Positions 1 through 9,732 are shown, numbered from the stretch's first letter. The stretch is DNA of 23,412 bases from an uncultured Gemmatimonadota bacterium (GCA_946478895.1 CAMLDY010000038.1:1-23412); one strand, 5' to 3'. Translations and numbers: made by a program. Notes: generated from the sequence alone by a model not told the origin.

Positions 1-1241
1 TCCTCAAGACCGTCGTCGAAGAAGTCACCGACTCGGCCAGCCAGATTTCACTGGAGGAGGCTCGCTTCGAGGACCCCGATTTCCAGATCGGCGACCAAAT
101 GGAAATCCCGGTCGACTTCGGCGAGTTCGGACGCACCGCCGTCCAGGCGGCGAAGCAGCGGATCATCCAGCGCGTCAGGGAAGGTGAGCGCTCGAAGATT
201 CGAGACGAGTTCTCGGGGCGTGTCGGCGACCTGCTTTCCGGTGAAGTGCAGCAGATCGAGCGCGGCAAGCTCGTGATCATGCTCAACAAGTTCCGCGAGG
301 CGGAAGCGATCATCCCATACAGGGAGCAGAACCATCGGGAGCACTTTCACCAGGGCGATCCCATCCGCGCCGTTCTCAAGCGCATCGAGGAGACTCCCAA
401 GGGTCCGAGGCTTGTCCTGAGCCGCGCCGACGCATTGTTCGTCAAGGCGCTGTTCAAGCTCGAAGTGCCCGAGATCCAGCAGAACCTGGTCGAGATCAGA
501 GCGAGCGCTCGCGAGGTCGGTAGCCGCACCAAGATCGCGGTATTCTCGCGAGATGATTCCGTCGATCCGGTTGGCGCGTGCGTCGGGCTCAAGGGCTCGC
601 GGGTGCAGGCGGTCGTCAACGAGCTGGGCGGTGAGCGCATCGACATCGTGCCGTGGTCGGCGGATCCCGAGCGCTTCGCCAAGCTGGCGCTCGCACCGGC
701 CCGCGTCGCGAGAGTCTTCAGCGATCCCGCCACCAAGACCATTCAGGCGATCGTCGACGAAGATCAACTCTCGCTCGCCATCGGTCGCAACGGTCAGAAC
801 GTTCGTCTCGCTTCCGAGCTCACCGAGTGGAAGATCGAGCTGTACTCGAGTCGTGAATGGATGGAACGCGGCAGCGACCAGCCGATTTTTGCGCCGCTTC
901 CGGCGGAGGAGCCGGAATCCGGTGTCAATCCTCGGCTCGCGGACATCGAAGGCATGCAGCCGGCCACCGTCGCTGTCCTCGAGGAAGCGGGATACCGCAC
1001 CCTCGACGACATCATCGATCTCGAGCGCGAAGATTTTCTGCGTCTGCCGGGGATCGCCCCGGAAGAGGCGGACCGGTTGATGGCGATCATCAACGAGCTC
1101 ACCACCGACGAGACGCCCGAGACCGGGGAGGAGGCCGTGTCGGCTACGTCCGGGGACGCTGAAGCGAGTAGTGAAATGGAGTCAGAGGGAGGCGCCGCCG
1201 GCGGGACCGGTTCAGACCCGGAAGGCAACAGCCCGGAGTAG
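1..1241 (+). CDS. nusA: transcription termination/antitermination factor NusA (5' partial)
   Basis: NusA binds RNA polymerase and nascent RNA and modulates pausing, termination and antitermination. The frame is open from base 3, so the gene starts before the window and most of its N-terminal polymerase-binding domain is missing. Visible in order: the end of the N-terminal domain, which runs into the S1 domain (about bases 215-420); two KH domains (about 480-870) with the family motifs VGACVGLKGSRVQAVVNELGG and LAIGRNGQNVRLAS; a helix-hairpin-helix segment (about 925-1110, with LPGIAPEEADRLM); and a Glu/Ser/Gly-rich acidic tail. It heads the nusA-ylxQ-infB-rbfA-truB run, a classic bacterial arrangement, with only 4 bases before ylxQ. 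Identity is certain; only the start is unseen. Confidence 0.97.
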   Translation, partial: LKTVVEEVTDSASQISLEEARFEDPDFQIGDQMEIPVDFGEFGRTAVQAAKQRIIQRVREGERSKIRDEFSGRVGDLLSGEVQQIERGKLVIMLNKFREAEAIIPYREQNHREHFHQGDPIRAVLKRIEETPKGPRLVLSRADALFVKALFKLEVPEIQQNLVEIRASAREVGSRTKIAVFSRDDSVDPVGACVGLKGSRVQAVVNELGGERIDIVPWSADPERFAKLALAPARVARVFSDPATKTIQAIVDEDQLSLAIGRNGQNVRLASELTEWKIELYSSREWMERGSDQPIFAPLPAEEPESGVNPRLADIEGMQPATVAVLEEAGYRTLDDIIDLEREDFLRLPGIAPEEADRLMAIINELTTDETPETGEEAVSATSGDAEASSEMESEGGAAGGTGSDPEGNSPE

Positions 1242-1245
1242 CTGA

Positions 1246-1599
1246 ATGGACTCCGCGCAATTGCGCAAACTCCTTGGCCTGGTCGGCCTTGGTGTGCGAG
1301 GGCGCGGCGCGATCGTTGGAGTGCAGCAGGTCCGGGAAGCGGCCAGAAGAGGAAAATTGCATCTGGCTATTGCGGCGAAAGACGCTTCAGGCAACAGTTT
1401 GGATAAAGTTCTGCCCCTGCTGAAGGCTCGTGGAATTCCGGTTTTCGTTGGACCGGACGCCGCCGAGCTGGGATCGGCTGCAGGGCGTGAGACTGTGGCA
1501 GTGATTGGAATTGTAGATAATGGTCTGGCAAAGGGCATTCGGGCATTGAGCCCGGATCTCATGCCCGATATTCGTGTGGATAGGGGAGAGCGGGTTTGA
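1246..1599 (+). CDS. ylxQ: YlxQ-like L7Ae/L30e-family RNA-binding protein
   Basis: This 117-residue protein has the size and fold signature of the L7Ae/L30e/S12e family (kink-turn RNA binders). Visible signatures are an early LGLVGLGVRGRGAIVG segment, a LHLAIAAKDASGNSLDK strand-helix, a GIPVFVG strand, and AVIGIVDNGLAKGI near the C-terminus. In many bacteria a member of this family, YlxQ, sits exactly between nusA and infB, as here. The small YlxR gene (DUF448) that often comes before it is absent. ATG is at 1246, and the stop overlaps the TTG start of infB by 4 bases (TTGA), which suggests translational coupling. The family is a sure call from context and motifs; the precise RNA partner is unknown. 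Confidence 0.88.
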   Translation: MDSAQLRKLLGLVGLGVRGRGAIVGVQQVREAARRGKLHLAIAAKDASGNSLDKVLPLLKARGIPVFVGPDAAELGSAAGRETVAVIGIVDNGLAKGIRALSPDLMPDIRVDRGERV

Positions 1600-4241
1600 G
1601 CAAGCTTCGAGTGCACGATCTGGCCGGTGAGTTTGGGGTGTCCAGCGATGAGGTCATCAACCTCCTTCGCCAAATGGATGTCCCGGTCCGAAGCCATCTG
1701 AGTCCATTGAGCGACGATCAGGTCGCACGCATCCGCGCGCGCTGGGAGCGTGAGAAGCGAGCGCGAGTCGCTGCTCCGCCGGCCGCAACCCGCCGCCGTC
1801 GTGGCGCGTCAGCTCCTGCCGCCGAAACCAAGCCCGAGCCCGTTCCGGCAGCGGAAGCCGGTGGTGTTCGCCGCCGTCGTCGCGCCGCCGAGCCCGTGGC
1901 GGAGACGCCAGTAGAAACGCCGCCCGCACCAGAACCCGTCGCGCCGCCGCCTCCGCCGGCACCTGCGGCCAAGCCGGCGCCAATCGCTGCGTCGACCCCC
2001 GTCGAAGCTCCGCCCGTCGAGCGTCCGAAGGCTCCGCCTCCGCCGCCTCGTCCGGCGGCGGCGCCAACTGCGCCGGCGTCCCCACCTGCCGACAGGTCGG
2101 AAACGCGGGAGCGGCAGCGTCCGCAGCCCGTCGTGCCCGGTGCTCCGAGACCCCGGCCCGTCGCCACCGGCGCGCCGTACACTCCGCCCCGTCCTGTCGC
2201 ATCGGCGGCTCCCGGCGTCGGCACGACTCCGACCCGCCGTGAGGATCGCGGTACCGGGCGCGGCGAAGATCGCGGCGCCCGGCGCGGCAAGAAGGGCAAG
2301 CGCGGTGTCGATCAGGAAGCAGTGTCGGCGAACATCGGCAAGACCATGGCTTCGATGCGCGGCCCGGTTCGTCGGGGCGGCGCACGTCGCGCCGAGGATG
2401 GCAGCTATCGCGAAGAGCTGGCCGCCCAGCGGCAGGCCGAGGCCGAGCGCGAGAAGAAAACGGTGCGCGTCAACGAGTTCATTACCGTCAGCGAGCTCGC
2501 TCAGATCCTGAAAGTGCCCGCAGTCCAGATCGTCGGGTTCGCGTTCAAGAACCTCGGATTGATGGTCACCATCAACCAGCGCCTCGATTTCGACCAGATC
2601 GAATTGATCGCCGGCGAATTTGGATTCCAGGCTGTAAAGGAAGAAGAGTACGCCGCCGATCTCGGCGCGGCTCCGGTCGAGGATACCGCCGAACAGCTGG
2701 TGTCGCGTCCGCCCGTTGTCACCATCATGGGCCACGTCGATCACGGCAAGACTTCGCTGCTCGATTACATCCGCAAGTCGAATGTCGTCGCTGGTGAGTC
2801 GGGCGGTATCACCCAGCACATCGGCGCGTACCATGTGTCGCTGCCGAAGGGAAAGAAGATCACTTTCCTCGACACGCCTGGCCACGAGGCATTCACCGCG
2901 ATGCGCGCCCGCGGCGCGCAGGTCACCGACATCGTCGTGCTCGTGGTAGCTGCGGACGATCAGGTGATGCCGCAGACCGTCGAAGCGATCTCGCACGCCA
3001 AGAACGCCGGCGTGCCGATGATCGTTGCCATCAACAAGATCGACCTGCCAGGCGCGAACCCGATGAAGGTGAAGCAGGATCTCCTTCAGCACGGCGTCGT
3101 GCTCGAGGAGTTCGGCGGCACCGTGCTTTCGACGGAAGTTTCCGCCAAGAAGGGTACGAACATCGACGCGCTGCTCGAGCAGATTCTGCTGCAAGCGGAA
3201 ATCCTCGACCTCAAGGCGAACCCGAACCGTAGCGCGACGGGTGCGGTGATCGAAGCCCAGCTCGACCCGGGGAAGGGCGCTGTCGCGACGATTCTCGTCA
3301 ACAACGGCACCCTGCGCGTCGGCGACGACTTCATCTGCGGCATGTACTCGGGACGCGTACGCGCGCTCCTCGACGAGCGCGGTCGCAACGTCAAGGAAGC
3401 GGGACCGGCGATTCCGGCCCAGATCCTTGGCATCGGCGGTGTGCCGATGGCGGGCGATCAGTTCGTCGTCGTCGAGGACGCGATGGAGTCGCGCGAGATT
3501 GCGCAGCGTCGTCAGCGTCTGGATCGCGAGGCCAAGAGCCGTCGCACCGCCAAGGGTGTCGTTTCGCTCGAGGACTTCATGTCGCAGACTGCCCCGGGCC
3601 AGAAGCGCACGCTCCGCATCGTGATCAAGGCGGATCAGGGTGGACCGGCCGAAGCTCTCGCCGACGCTCTGGCGCAGCTGTCGCACGAGGAAGTCTCGGT
3701 GGATGTCATTCACCGCGGCGTCGGCGCGATCACCGAGAGCGACATTCTGCTCGCTCGCGCATCGGGTGCGATCATCGTCGGGTTCCACGTGCGTCCCGAC
3801 AACAACGCCCGCGCGGCCGCGGAGCGCGAGGGCGTCGAGATCAAGCTGTACAAGATCATCTACGAGGCGGTCGAGGACGTGCGTGCCGCGCTCGAAGGCA
3901 TGCTGCGTCCCGAGGAGAAAGAAGTGGTGCTCGGCGAAGCCGAAGTGCGCGAGCTGTTCAAGGTTCCGCGGATGGGCGTCATCGCCGGCTGCTCGGTGCG
4001 CAGTGGCGTCATCAACCGCCAGGGCCGCGTGCGCGTGATTCGCGACGGTGTCGAGATCTACGACGGAGCCATCGGGTCTCTGCGGCGCTTCAAGGATGAC
4101 GTCAAGGAAGTTCGCGAGGGCTTCGAGTGCGGTATCGGTGTCGAGAACTTCAACGACATCAAGGTCGGCGACGTTCTGGAGTGCTACCGGAAGGAGCAGG
4201 TGGCGCGCACGTTGACGTCAGCGGCGGGCGCTTCTGCGTAG
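1596..4241 (+). CDS. infB: translation initiation factor IF-2
   Basis: IF-2 is the GTPase that brings initiator tRNA to the 30S subunit and promotes subunit joining. The 881 residues show an N-terminal IF2_N helix bundle (about 1-50), a long Pro/Ala/Arg-rich linker (about 55-285), a second IF2_N-type module (about 290-345), then the GTPase domain with the G1 motif GHVDHGKTS near residue 378, DTPGHE near 425 and NKID near 479, followed by domains II, III and C2. The start is a TTG at 1596 that overlaps the ylxQ stop; a GGGGAGAG stretch at about 1583-1590 is a good ribosome-binding site. The first residues match the IF2_N pattern, so TTG is well supported. Confidence 0.97.
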   Translation: MSKLRVHDLAGEFGVSSDEVINLLRQMDVPVRSHLSPLSDDQVARIRARWEREKRARVAAPPAATRRRRGASAPAAETKPEPVPAAEAGGVRRRRRAAEPVAETPVETPPAPEPVAPPPPPAPAAKPAPIAASTPVEAPPVERPKAPPPPPRPAAAPTAPASPPADRSETRERQRPQPVVPGAPRPRPVATGAPYTPPRPVASAAPGVGTTPTRREDRGTGRGEDRGARRGKKGKRGVDQEAVSANIGKTMASMRGPVRRGGARRAEDGSYREELAAQRQAEAEREKKTVRVNEFITVSELAQILKVPAVQIVGFAFKNLGLMVTINQRLDFDQIELIAGEFGFQAVKEEEYAADLGAAPVEDTAEQLVSRPPVVTIMGHVDHGKTSLLDYIRKSNVVAGESGGITQHIGAYHVSLPKGKKITFLDTPGHEAFTAMRARGAQVTDIVVLVVAADDQVMPQTVEAISHAKNAGVPMIVAINKIDLPGANPMKVKQDLLQHGVVLEEFGGTVLSTEVSAKKGTNIDALLEQILLQAEILDLKANPNRSATGAVIEAQLDPGKGAVATILVNNGTLRVGDDFICGMYSGRVRALLDERGRNVKEAGPAIPAQILGIGGVPMAGDQFVVVEDAMESREIAQRRQRLDREAKSRRTAKGVVSLEDFMSQTAPGQKRTLRIVIKADQGGPAEALADALAQLSHEEVSVDVIHRGVGAITESDILLARASGAIIVGFHVRPDNNARAAAEREGVEIKLYKIIYEAVEDVRAALEGMLRPEEKEVVLGEAEVRELFKVPRMGVIAGCSVRSGVINRQGRVRVIRDGVEIYDGAIGSLRRFKDDVKEVREGFECGIGVENFNDIKVGDVLECYRKEQVARTLTSAAGASA

Positions 4242-4617
4242 CACCCGTCGAGCGGACCGCGTCGCCGAAGCGGTCCGCGTCGAGGTCGCGACATTCCTCA
4301 CTGAATCGGCCAAGGACCCGCGCATCGTGGGCTTCGTTACGGTGACCGGCGCCGAAGTTAGTCCGGATCTGCGTCACGCGCGCGTCTACGTCAGTGTGCT
4401 CGGCACCGATTCCGAGAAGCAGGCGACCTTCGACGGACTCGATAGCGTCGCTTCCCACCTGCGCGCGCGCGTCGCGCGTCAGCTCCAGCTTCGCGTCGCG
4501 CCCGAAATCCAGTTCAAGGAAGACGACACCATCGCCCGCGCCGCCCGGATCGAGTCGTTGCTCGCCGATGTCAAGAAGCAGGACGCCTCCCACGGCAGTG
4601 GCGGCGACAACGACTGA
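4234..4617 (+). CDS. rbfA: ribosome-binding factor A
   Basis: RbfA assists late maturation of the 30S subunit and 16S rRNA 5' end. Conserved family segments are all present: RVAEAVRVEVATFL, KDPRI, GFVTVTGAEVSPDLRHARVY and PEIQFKEDDTIARAARIESLL. The frame opens after a stop at 4213-4215 and has no ATG, GTG or TTG before GTG 4327, which would remove the conserved first helix (about 30 residues). The likely start is CTG 4234, overlapping the infB stop at 4239-4241 and giving a normal 127-residue protein beginning [13 protein letters not shown]. No strong ribosome-binding site is visible, so coupling to infB translation is likely. A base error in the sequence is the alternative. Function is sure; the start is tentative. 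Confidence 0.85.
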   Translation: MRSTRRADRVAEAVRVEVATFLTESAKDPRIVGFVTVTGAEVSPDLRHARVYVSVLGTDSEKQATFDGLDSVASHLRARVARQLQLRVAPEIQFKEDDTIARAARIESLLADVKKQDASHGSGGDND

Positions 4618-5323
4618 TAGACTCGCGGAGCGCGGTACGCCGGTTCAGGGACTGCTGCTCGTGGATAAACCGGCCGGGATGACGTCGCACGACGTCGTGC
4701 AACACGCTCGAAGAATCTTTGGCGAGCGAAGCATTGGCCATCTCGGTACTCTCGATCCATTCGCCACAGGCCTGCTGGTCCTCTTACTTGGCCGCGCGAC
4801 GCGGCTTGCGACTTTCATCGACACCGAGCCCAAGGTTTATCAGGCTTCGATCAGGTTTGGCGAAGAAACAGACACCGACGATTCCACCGGAATCGTGATC
4901 CGCACCTCGCCTGTGCCGCCGGAAGCGGGCGTGCGAACCGCCATTCGATCTCTCACCGGTCCAATCTCCCAGGTTCCTCCGGCGTACTCTGCGAAGAGCG
5001 TCGACGGTACCCGCGCTTACGACGCCGCGCGGCGGGGCGAGCCGTTGCAGCTTGCCGCGGTCTCGGTGACCGTCCACGAGTGGCGCCTCATTCAGTTCAC
5101 CGATGGTCGACTCAATGCGGAGATCACCTGCAGTACCGGCACCTACATTCGCGCGCTTGCCCGCGATCTCGGACGCCTGACCGGATCAGCGGCTCATCTC
5201 GACTCTCTCCGCCGCACCCGCGTCGGTGACTTCAGGGTCGAGGACGCAGCTACGCTGGACGCTCTCGCCGCCGACCAGACGAAAATCCGCGTGTTGCGGG
5301 TCGTCGCCGAGAACCAAACGTGA
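4598..5323 (+). CDS. truB: tRNA pseudouridine(55) synthase TruB
   Basis: TruB converts U55 in the T loop of tRNAs to pseudouridine. Family marks are the opening GLLLVDKPAGMTSHDVV, the catalytic motif HLGTLDPFATGLL with Asp at about residue 53, YQASIRFGEETDTDD, PPAYSAKSVDGTRAYDAAR, and the RNA-binding segment CSTGTYIRALARDLG. A start at GTG 4598 gives 241 residues; ATG 4568 is the other choice and would add ten residues. Both lie inside the 3' end of rbfA, so the two genes overlap by 20 or 50 bases. Neither start has a clear ribosome-binding site. The stop overlaps the GTG start of ribF by 4 bases. Confidence 0.93.
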   Translation: MAATTTDRLAERGTPVQGLLLVDKPAGMTSHDVVQHARRIFGERSIGHLGTLDPFATGLLVLLLGRATRLATFIDTEPKVYQASIRFGEETDTDDSTGIVIRTSPVPPEAGVRTAIRSLTGPISQVPPAYSAKSVDGTRAYDAARRGEPLQLAAVSVTVHEWRLIQFTDGRLNAEITCSTGTYIRALARDLGRLTGSAAHLDSLRRTRVGDFRVEDAATLDALAADQTKIRVLRVVAENQT

Positions 5324-6285
5324 CTCGCGCCGCCCCGGTCGACGATTCAGGACTTCCTCCGTATGTGCGCGACACGGTCATAACGGTCGGCACGTTCGAC
5401 GGCGTCCACCGGGGGCACCGCGACGTCGTCGAGAGACTCGTTGCACGTGCGCGCGCGCTCAAGATTCCCAGCGTCCTTGTCACCTTCGATCCGCACCCGC
5501 TGGAGATCGTGAACCCAGCGGCGGCGCCGCTGCTGCTCACCACCCACGACGAGAAGCTGGAGGTGCTCGCGGAAACCGGCATCGACTACATGGCGGTCGT
5601 TCCGTTCACGCCCAACCTCGCCCGGTATTCGGCGGAGGCTTTCGTGGAGCTCGTGCTGCGACGGTGTTTTCGGATGCGCGAGCTCCTTATTGGGTACGAC
5701 CATGGATTCGGTCGTCAGCGCGCCGGCAACGTCAACGTGCTGCGAACGCTCGGGGAACGAGACGGCTTCAGGGTCGAGGTAGTCGACGCGGTATCTACGG
5801 CGGAAGGTCAGTCAGTGTCGTCGACTTCGATCAGACGCGCGATTGCCGGCGGTGACCTCGTGCGCGCCGCTGAGTCGCTCGGCCGCGCGTACTCTGTCAG
5901 CGGTAAGGTGATTCCCGGAGCACAGCGTGGCCGTACCATCGGGTTTCCCACCATCAATCTCGGCCCGCCACCGCCGAGGAAGCTTCTGCCCCCGGAAGGT
6001 GTATATGCGGTGCGTGTCCAGACTCCTCGGGGTCCGCGCGGCGGAATGATGAATCTCGGCCCCCGCCCAACCTTCGGCGACGCGGTGACTTCACTCGAGG
6101 CGCACCTCTTCGACGCGGCCGGGGATTTCTACGGAGCGCAGGTGCGCATCGACTTCGTGGCGCGGTTGCGGGAGACTCGAAAGTTCGCGTCGATCGACGA
6201 GCTCAAAACACAGCTCGTGCAGGATGAGCGCGACGCCAAAAATGCGTTGACTCTCCCTCAGCTGTCCGGTAACCTTAAAGGCTAG
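5320..6285 (+). CDS. ribF: bifunctional riboflavin kinase/FAD synthetase
   Basis: RibF phosphorylates riboflavin to FMN and adenylates FMN to FAD in the cytoplasm. The N-terminal nucleotidyltransferase half has GTFDGVHRGHRDV (about residues 24-36), TFDPHPLEIVNP, IGYDHGFGRQRAGN and the SSTSIRR motif. The C-terminal kinase half has GKVIPGAQRGRTIGFPTINL, GVYAVRV, MNLGPRPTF and EAHLFD. Its 321 residues are normal for the family. The GTG start at 5320 shares GTGA with the truB stop. truB-ribF adjacency is common in bacteria. No FMN riboswitch is visible upstream, as expected for an internal operon gene. Confidence 0.95.
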   Translation: MTRAAPVDDSGLPPYVRDTVITVGTFDGVHRGHRDVVERLVARARALKIPSVLVTFDPHPLEIVNPAAAPLLLTTHDEKLEVLAETGIDYMAVVPFTPNLARYSAEAFVELVLRRCFRMRELLIGYDHGFGRQRAGNVNVLRTLGERDGFRVEVVDAVSTAEGQSVSSTSIRRAIAGGDLVRAAESLGRAYSVSGKVIPGAQRGRTIGFPTINLGPPPPRKLLPPEGVYAVRVQTPRGPRGGMMNLGPRPTFGDAVTSLEAHLFDAAGDFYGAQVRIDFVARLRETRKFASIDELKTQLVQDERDAKNALTLPQLSGNLKG

Positions 6286-6318
6286 TCACAAACTGTAACT
6301 TTTCTTCCGTTTCTGAGC

Positions 6319-7977
6319 ATGAATCTGAAATGGCGTATTGCCATCATCTTAGGCCTCACCGCCGCATCGATCTGGGCGCTGTTCCCGCGCACCGTCGTTG
6401 AGCGCGTCAAGCGCAACGGCGAGTTCGTTTACGACACCGTCAGACGAGTCCCGCTGAAGCGCGGACTTGATCTGCAAGGTGGAATGCACCTCGCGCTGGA
6501 TGTCGACGAATCGAAGGGCGCGGTGGCCGACAAGAGCAAGGCGATCGACAACGCGTTGAAAGTAGTTCGCAACCGCATCGACGAATTCGGCGTGTCCGAG
6601 CCAGTCGTCCAGAAAGCCGGCAACGATCGCATCATCGTCGAGCTTCCTGGTATCGACGATCCCCAGCGGGCCCAGGACGTCGTCCAGAAATCGGCCTTCC
6701 TCGAGTTCCAGATTACGGACAAGACCCAGGCGCTCGAGAAGGCGCTGCCCAGAATCGATGCGTTGGTGAAAGACGCTCGCGTGAACGTCGCTGCCAGTGC
6801 TCCGGCGACGACGAAGGATACAGCCACTCAAGGCCTGCAGTCGCTGTTCACTACCGACACCTCGAAGAAAGCTGACAGCACAAAGACAGACACCGCTGCG
6901 GTCGTCGGTGGCACCGTCGGCGGCCCGGGTGCGTTTTCGAAGCTCGTGCAGCCCGGTCAAATGCCGGGTGAATACATGGTCGCGCAAAGCGATGTCGATT
7001 TGGTCACCCAGTATCTGTCCATGCCGGCCGTTCAGGCGGCACTGCCCCCAGGCAAGGTTGTCCGCTGGAGCAGCGATACTCTCTCGTTCGGCGGACGCGT
7101 CTATCGCCCGCTTTACGTGCTCGACGCCAAGCCGATCATCACCGGTCAATACCTGACCGACGCCAAGCCCAACACATCGCCGACGGAGGGGAACCTCGTC
7201 GAGTTCACGATGAACAACGAGGGAGCGCGTCGTTTCCGCACCGAGACCGGCCGGCACATCAAGGACTACATGGCGATCGTGCTCGATCAGCGCGTGATGG
7301 GTCGCCCTCCGATCATTCAGGGCGCGATCGGCGCGCACGGTCAGATCACCATGGGCGGGAAGGATCTGCAGGCTGCGCAGGATCTGGCGCTGGTGCTGCG
7401 CGCGGGTTCGCTGCCGGTGCCGCTCAAGGTCGCCGACGTCACCCAGATCGGCGCCAGTCTCGGCAAGGACTCGATCCACAAGGGCATCACCGCCGGCGTC
7501 ATCGCGGTTGTGCTCGTAGTAGTCGTCATGCTCGGCTACTATCGGTTCTCCGGCGCGCTCGCCGTTGCTGCGCTGAGCCTTTACATCCTGTACACGCTGG
7601 CGGCGCTGGCGGGTTTCAACGCCGTGTTGACGCTACCGGGGCTGGCGGGCTTCGTCCTGTCGATTGGTATCGCGGTTGATGCGAACGTACTGATATTCGA
7701 GCGCATCCGGGAAGAGCTTTCTCATGGTAAGACAGTACGGACCGCCATCGATGAAGGCTTCCGTCATGCCATGAGTGCGATCGTCGATTCCAACGTTTCC
7801 ACGGCGCTGACTGCGGCGGTTCTTTATCAATACGGCACCGGGCCGGTGCGCGGCTTCGCCGTGACACTCCTCGCCGGTATCGCTGCGTCGATGATCACCG
7901 CGATCTTCGTCGTTCGGACTTTCTACATGATCTGGCTGAATCGCTCTCGCGCAGCCCAGACGTCTCTGAGCATCTAA
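6319..7977 (+). CDS. secD: protein translocase subunit SecD
   Basis: SecD works with SecF in the inner membrane and uses the proton motive force to pull secreted proteins out of the SecYEG channel. The 552 residues show a first membrane helix (about 5-23), the D4-type motif [16 protein letters not shown] (about 48-61), a large periplasmic P1 region, and five membrane helices after residue about 390, with [18 protein letters not shown] as the family signature of the fourth segment. Residues about 150-210 form a Thr/Ser/Lys/Gly-rich stretch that looks like a low-complexity insertion in P1. ATG 6319 follows a 33-base gap after ribF. The stop TAA overlaps the secF start by one base. Confidence 0.96.
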   Translation: MNLKWRIAIILGLTAASIWALFPRTVVERVKRNGEFVYDTVRRVPLKRGLDLQGGMHLALDVDESKGAVADKSKAIDNALKVVRNRIDEFGVSEPVVQKAGNDRIIVELPGIDDPQRAQDVVQKSAFLEFQITDKTQALEKALPRIDALVKDARVNVAASAPATTKDTATQGLQSLFTTDTSKKADSTKTDTAAVVGGTVGGPGAFSKLVQPGQMPGEYMVAQSDVDLVTQYLSMPAVQAALPPGKVVRWSSDTLSFGGRVYRPLYVLDAKPIITGQYLTDAKPNTSPTEGNLVEFTMNNEGARRFRTETGRHIKDYMAIVLDQRVMGRPPIIQGAIGAHGQITMGGKDLQAAQDLALVLRAGSLPVPLKVADVTQIGASLGKDSIHKGITAGVIAVVLVVVVMLGYYRFSGALAVAALSLYILYTLAALAGFNAVLTLPGLAGFVLSIGIAVDANVLIFERIREELSHGKTVRTAIDEGFRHAMSAIVDSNVSTALTAAVLYQYGTGPVRGFAVTLLAGIAASMITAIFVVRTFYMIWLNRSRAAQTSLSI

Positions 7978-8966
7978 TGCTTCGCATCCTTCACGACACC
8001 AACTACGACTTCATCCGCTGGTGGAAGGTGATGGCGGGCATCACCATCGCCTTCATCGTGCTCGGCCTCGGATCGCTTGCAATCAAGGCCCCCAACTGGA
8101 GCATCGAGTTTACCGGCGGCACGCTGATGCAGCTCCACTTTACCCAGCCGCCCGATGTTGGGGAGATTCGCTCGACGCTGGATGCCGCCGGCATTCATGG
8201 CGCCGAGATCCAGCAGTTCGGCACCAACCGCGACTTCACCGTTCGGGCGCAGAACCCCGAGAACGTCGCGGCACAATCCAGGGGCGCGGCGACGATTGCC
8301 AACACTATCGAAGCCGTTCTCAAGAAGAAGTTCGGCGACAACGCCGTGCGCGTCGTCCGCAAGGAAGGCGTCGGCCCGAGGGTAGGGCAGGAACTGAAGC
8401 GTGGTGCGATCATCGCCATTCTGCTCTCGTTTCTGATCACGCTGGTCTATCTCTCGATCCGCTTCGAGTGGAGATTCGCGCTCGCTGCAGTAATTGCGAC
8501 CAGCCACGACGTGTTCACGACGGTCGCGTTCCTGAAATTGATGCACCTCGAGATATCATTGACCGTGGTCGCGGGACTTCTGACCGTGCTCGGCTACTCC
8601 CTGAACGACACCATCATCATCTTCGATCGCGTCCGCGAGAATCTGCGCAAGGGCAGGAAGGAAAGCCTTTACGACACGCTCAACCGCTCGATCAACGAGA
8701 CTCTGCCGCGGTCGGTGATGACCCACGTCACTACCTTCGCCGCCACTCTGGCTCTGCTTCTGTTCGCCGGCGAGGTCATCCGACCTTTCGCCTGGGTGAT
8801 GTCGTTCGGTATCGTCACGGGAACCTTCAGCTCGATGTACGTGGCGGCGCCGATACTCCTTTGGATCGAACGCAAATGGCCACGCAAGACGGGCACGCGT
8901 ACGTCTTCATCGACAGCCACGCCCACCTCGCGGACCCGTCGTTCGACGGCGACCGCGACGAGGTAA
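7977..8966 (+). CDS. secF: protein translocase subunit SecF
   Basis: SecF is the partner of SecD in the proton-driven secretion motor. Visible marks are an N-terminal membrane helix, the FTGGTLMQLHF motif of the SecF periplasmic domain, VGPRVGQELKRGAI before the second helix, and the signature GYSLNDTIIIFDRVREN. The conserved protein ends near LLWIERKWPRK. The last 25 or so residues (Thr/Ser/Arg-rich) are out-of-frame tatD sequence, so the C-terminal tail is probably an accidental extension. It overlaps tatD by 91 bases and joins secD by a one-base overlap. Confidence 0.95.
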   Translation: MLRILHDTNYDFIRWWKVMAGITIAFIVLGLGSLAIKAPNWSIEFTGGTLMQLHFTQPPDVGEIRSTLDAAGIHGAEIQQFGTNRDFTVRAQNPENVAAQSRGAATIANTIEAVLKKKFGDNAVRVVRKEGVGPRVGQELKRGAIIAILLSFLITLVYLSIRFEWRFALAAVIATSHDVFTTVAFLKLMHLEISLTVVAGLLTVLGYSLNDTIIIFDRVRENLRKGRKESLYDTLNRSINETLPRSVMTHVTTFAATLALLLFAGEVIRPFAWVMSFGIVTGTFSSMYVAAPILLWIERKWPRKTGTRTSSSTATPTSRTRRSTATATR

Positions 8967-9685
8967 TCTCCCGCGCCCGCCAGGCGGGCGCGGATGCCAT
9001 CGTTTGCATTGGTGAGTCGCTGGAGACCGCGGCAGTGGCCGCCGGACTCGCCGCTGACTATCCGGGTTTTGTATTCCCGACCGCCGGCGTTCATCCCCAC
9101 GACGCTGCCACGTTCGAGCCGGGGCGCGACCTCCCGCGCCTGAGGGAGCTCCTTCGCGGCTCCGCCGTCGCCGTCGGTGAATGTGGACTCGACTACCACT
9201 ACGAAAACTCGCCTCGAGACACGCAGATCGCCGCGTTCAGCGCGCAGATAGCGCTCGCCTCGGAAACCGGAAAGCCCGTCATCGTCCACACCCGTGAAGC
9301 CGAGGACGACACCAGATCCCTGATTGGCGAAGCAAGAGCGGCGAGGGTCGTCGGAGTTCTCCATTGCTATACCGGCTCGCACAGCCTCGCGGAATTCGCA
9401 CTCGACGCCGGGTGGTACGTTTCGTTTGCCGGCATCGTGACGTTCAGGAAGTGGACCGACGATGATCTCCTCCGCCTCGTTCCGGCCGACCGGCTCCTCG
9501 TAGAGTCTGACTCTCCATATCTCGCGCCGGTTCCAAACCGGGGTAAGCGAAACGAGCCGGCCTGGGTCGCCAATACAGTGGCGCGTGTAGCTGAAGCGCG
9601 CGGTGAAGATGCGCACAGCCTCGGGCTCGCAGTCACGAAAAACGCCAGAAGACTGTTCGCTCTGGATTTAAGCGTCGCCGGGTGA
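8876..9685 (+). CDS. tatD: TatD-family metal-dependent hydrolase (DNase)
   Basis: TatD proteins are TIM-barrel metal hydrolases; E. coli TatD has 3'-5' exonuclease activity on DNA and RNA. All metal-binding motifs are present in the 269 residues: FIDSHAHLAD (HxH) at the N-terminus, GVHPHD, GECGLDYHY (metal Glu), VIVHTREA, LHCYTGS and LVESDSPYLAP. ATG 8876 is the only start that keeps the HxH motif, so the 91-base overlap with secF is real. The context next to secDF is unlike E. coli, where tatD follows tatABC. The exact substrate cannot be told from sequence. Confidence 0.92.
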   Translation: MATQDGHAYVFIDSHAHLADPSFDGDRDEVISRARQAGADAIVCIGESLETAAVAAGLAADYPGFVFPTAGVHPHDAATFEPGRDLPRLRELLRGSAVAVGECGLDYHYENSPRDTQIAAFSAQIALASETGKPVIVHTREAEDDTRSLIGEARAARVVGVLHCYTGSHSLAEFALDAGWYVSFAGIVTFRKWTDDDLLRLVPADRLLVESDSPYLAPVPNRGKRNEPAWVANTVARVAEARGEDAHSLGLAVTKNARRLFALDLSVAG

Positions 9686-9732
9686 GTAACATTCGCGCTC
9701 AACTCTGACCGCAGCAAACGACGGGGTAAGAA

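Noticed and set aside
1750..2450. Repetitive CCG/GCC-rich stretch in infB as a DNA repeat
   Set aside because: It encodes the Pro/Ala/Arg-rich linker that is normal in IF-2; there is no regular repeat unit.
1809..3788. 659-codon open frame on the minus strand inside infB
   Set aside because: It is antisense to a clear IF-2 gene; its Arg/His/Asp-rich sequence is the usual mirror of a GC-rich gene and shows no family motif.
4213..4215. TGA in the rbfA frame as another selenocysteine codon
   Set aside because: No RbfA homology continues upstream of it, the codons lie inside the infB 3' end, and RbfA has no Cys/Sec site there.
6349..7479. 376-codon minus-strand frame inside secD
   Set aside because: Antisense shadow of SecD, Arg/Asp/His-rich, no motif and no ribosome-binding site.
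8021..8875. Long N-terminal extension of tatD read from 8021
   Set aside because: The extension is Arg/His-rich out-of-frame secF sequence; the TatD family begins right at ATG 8876.
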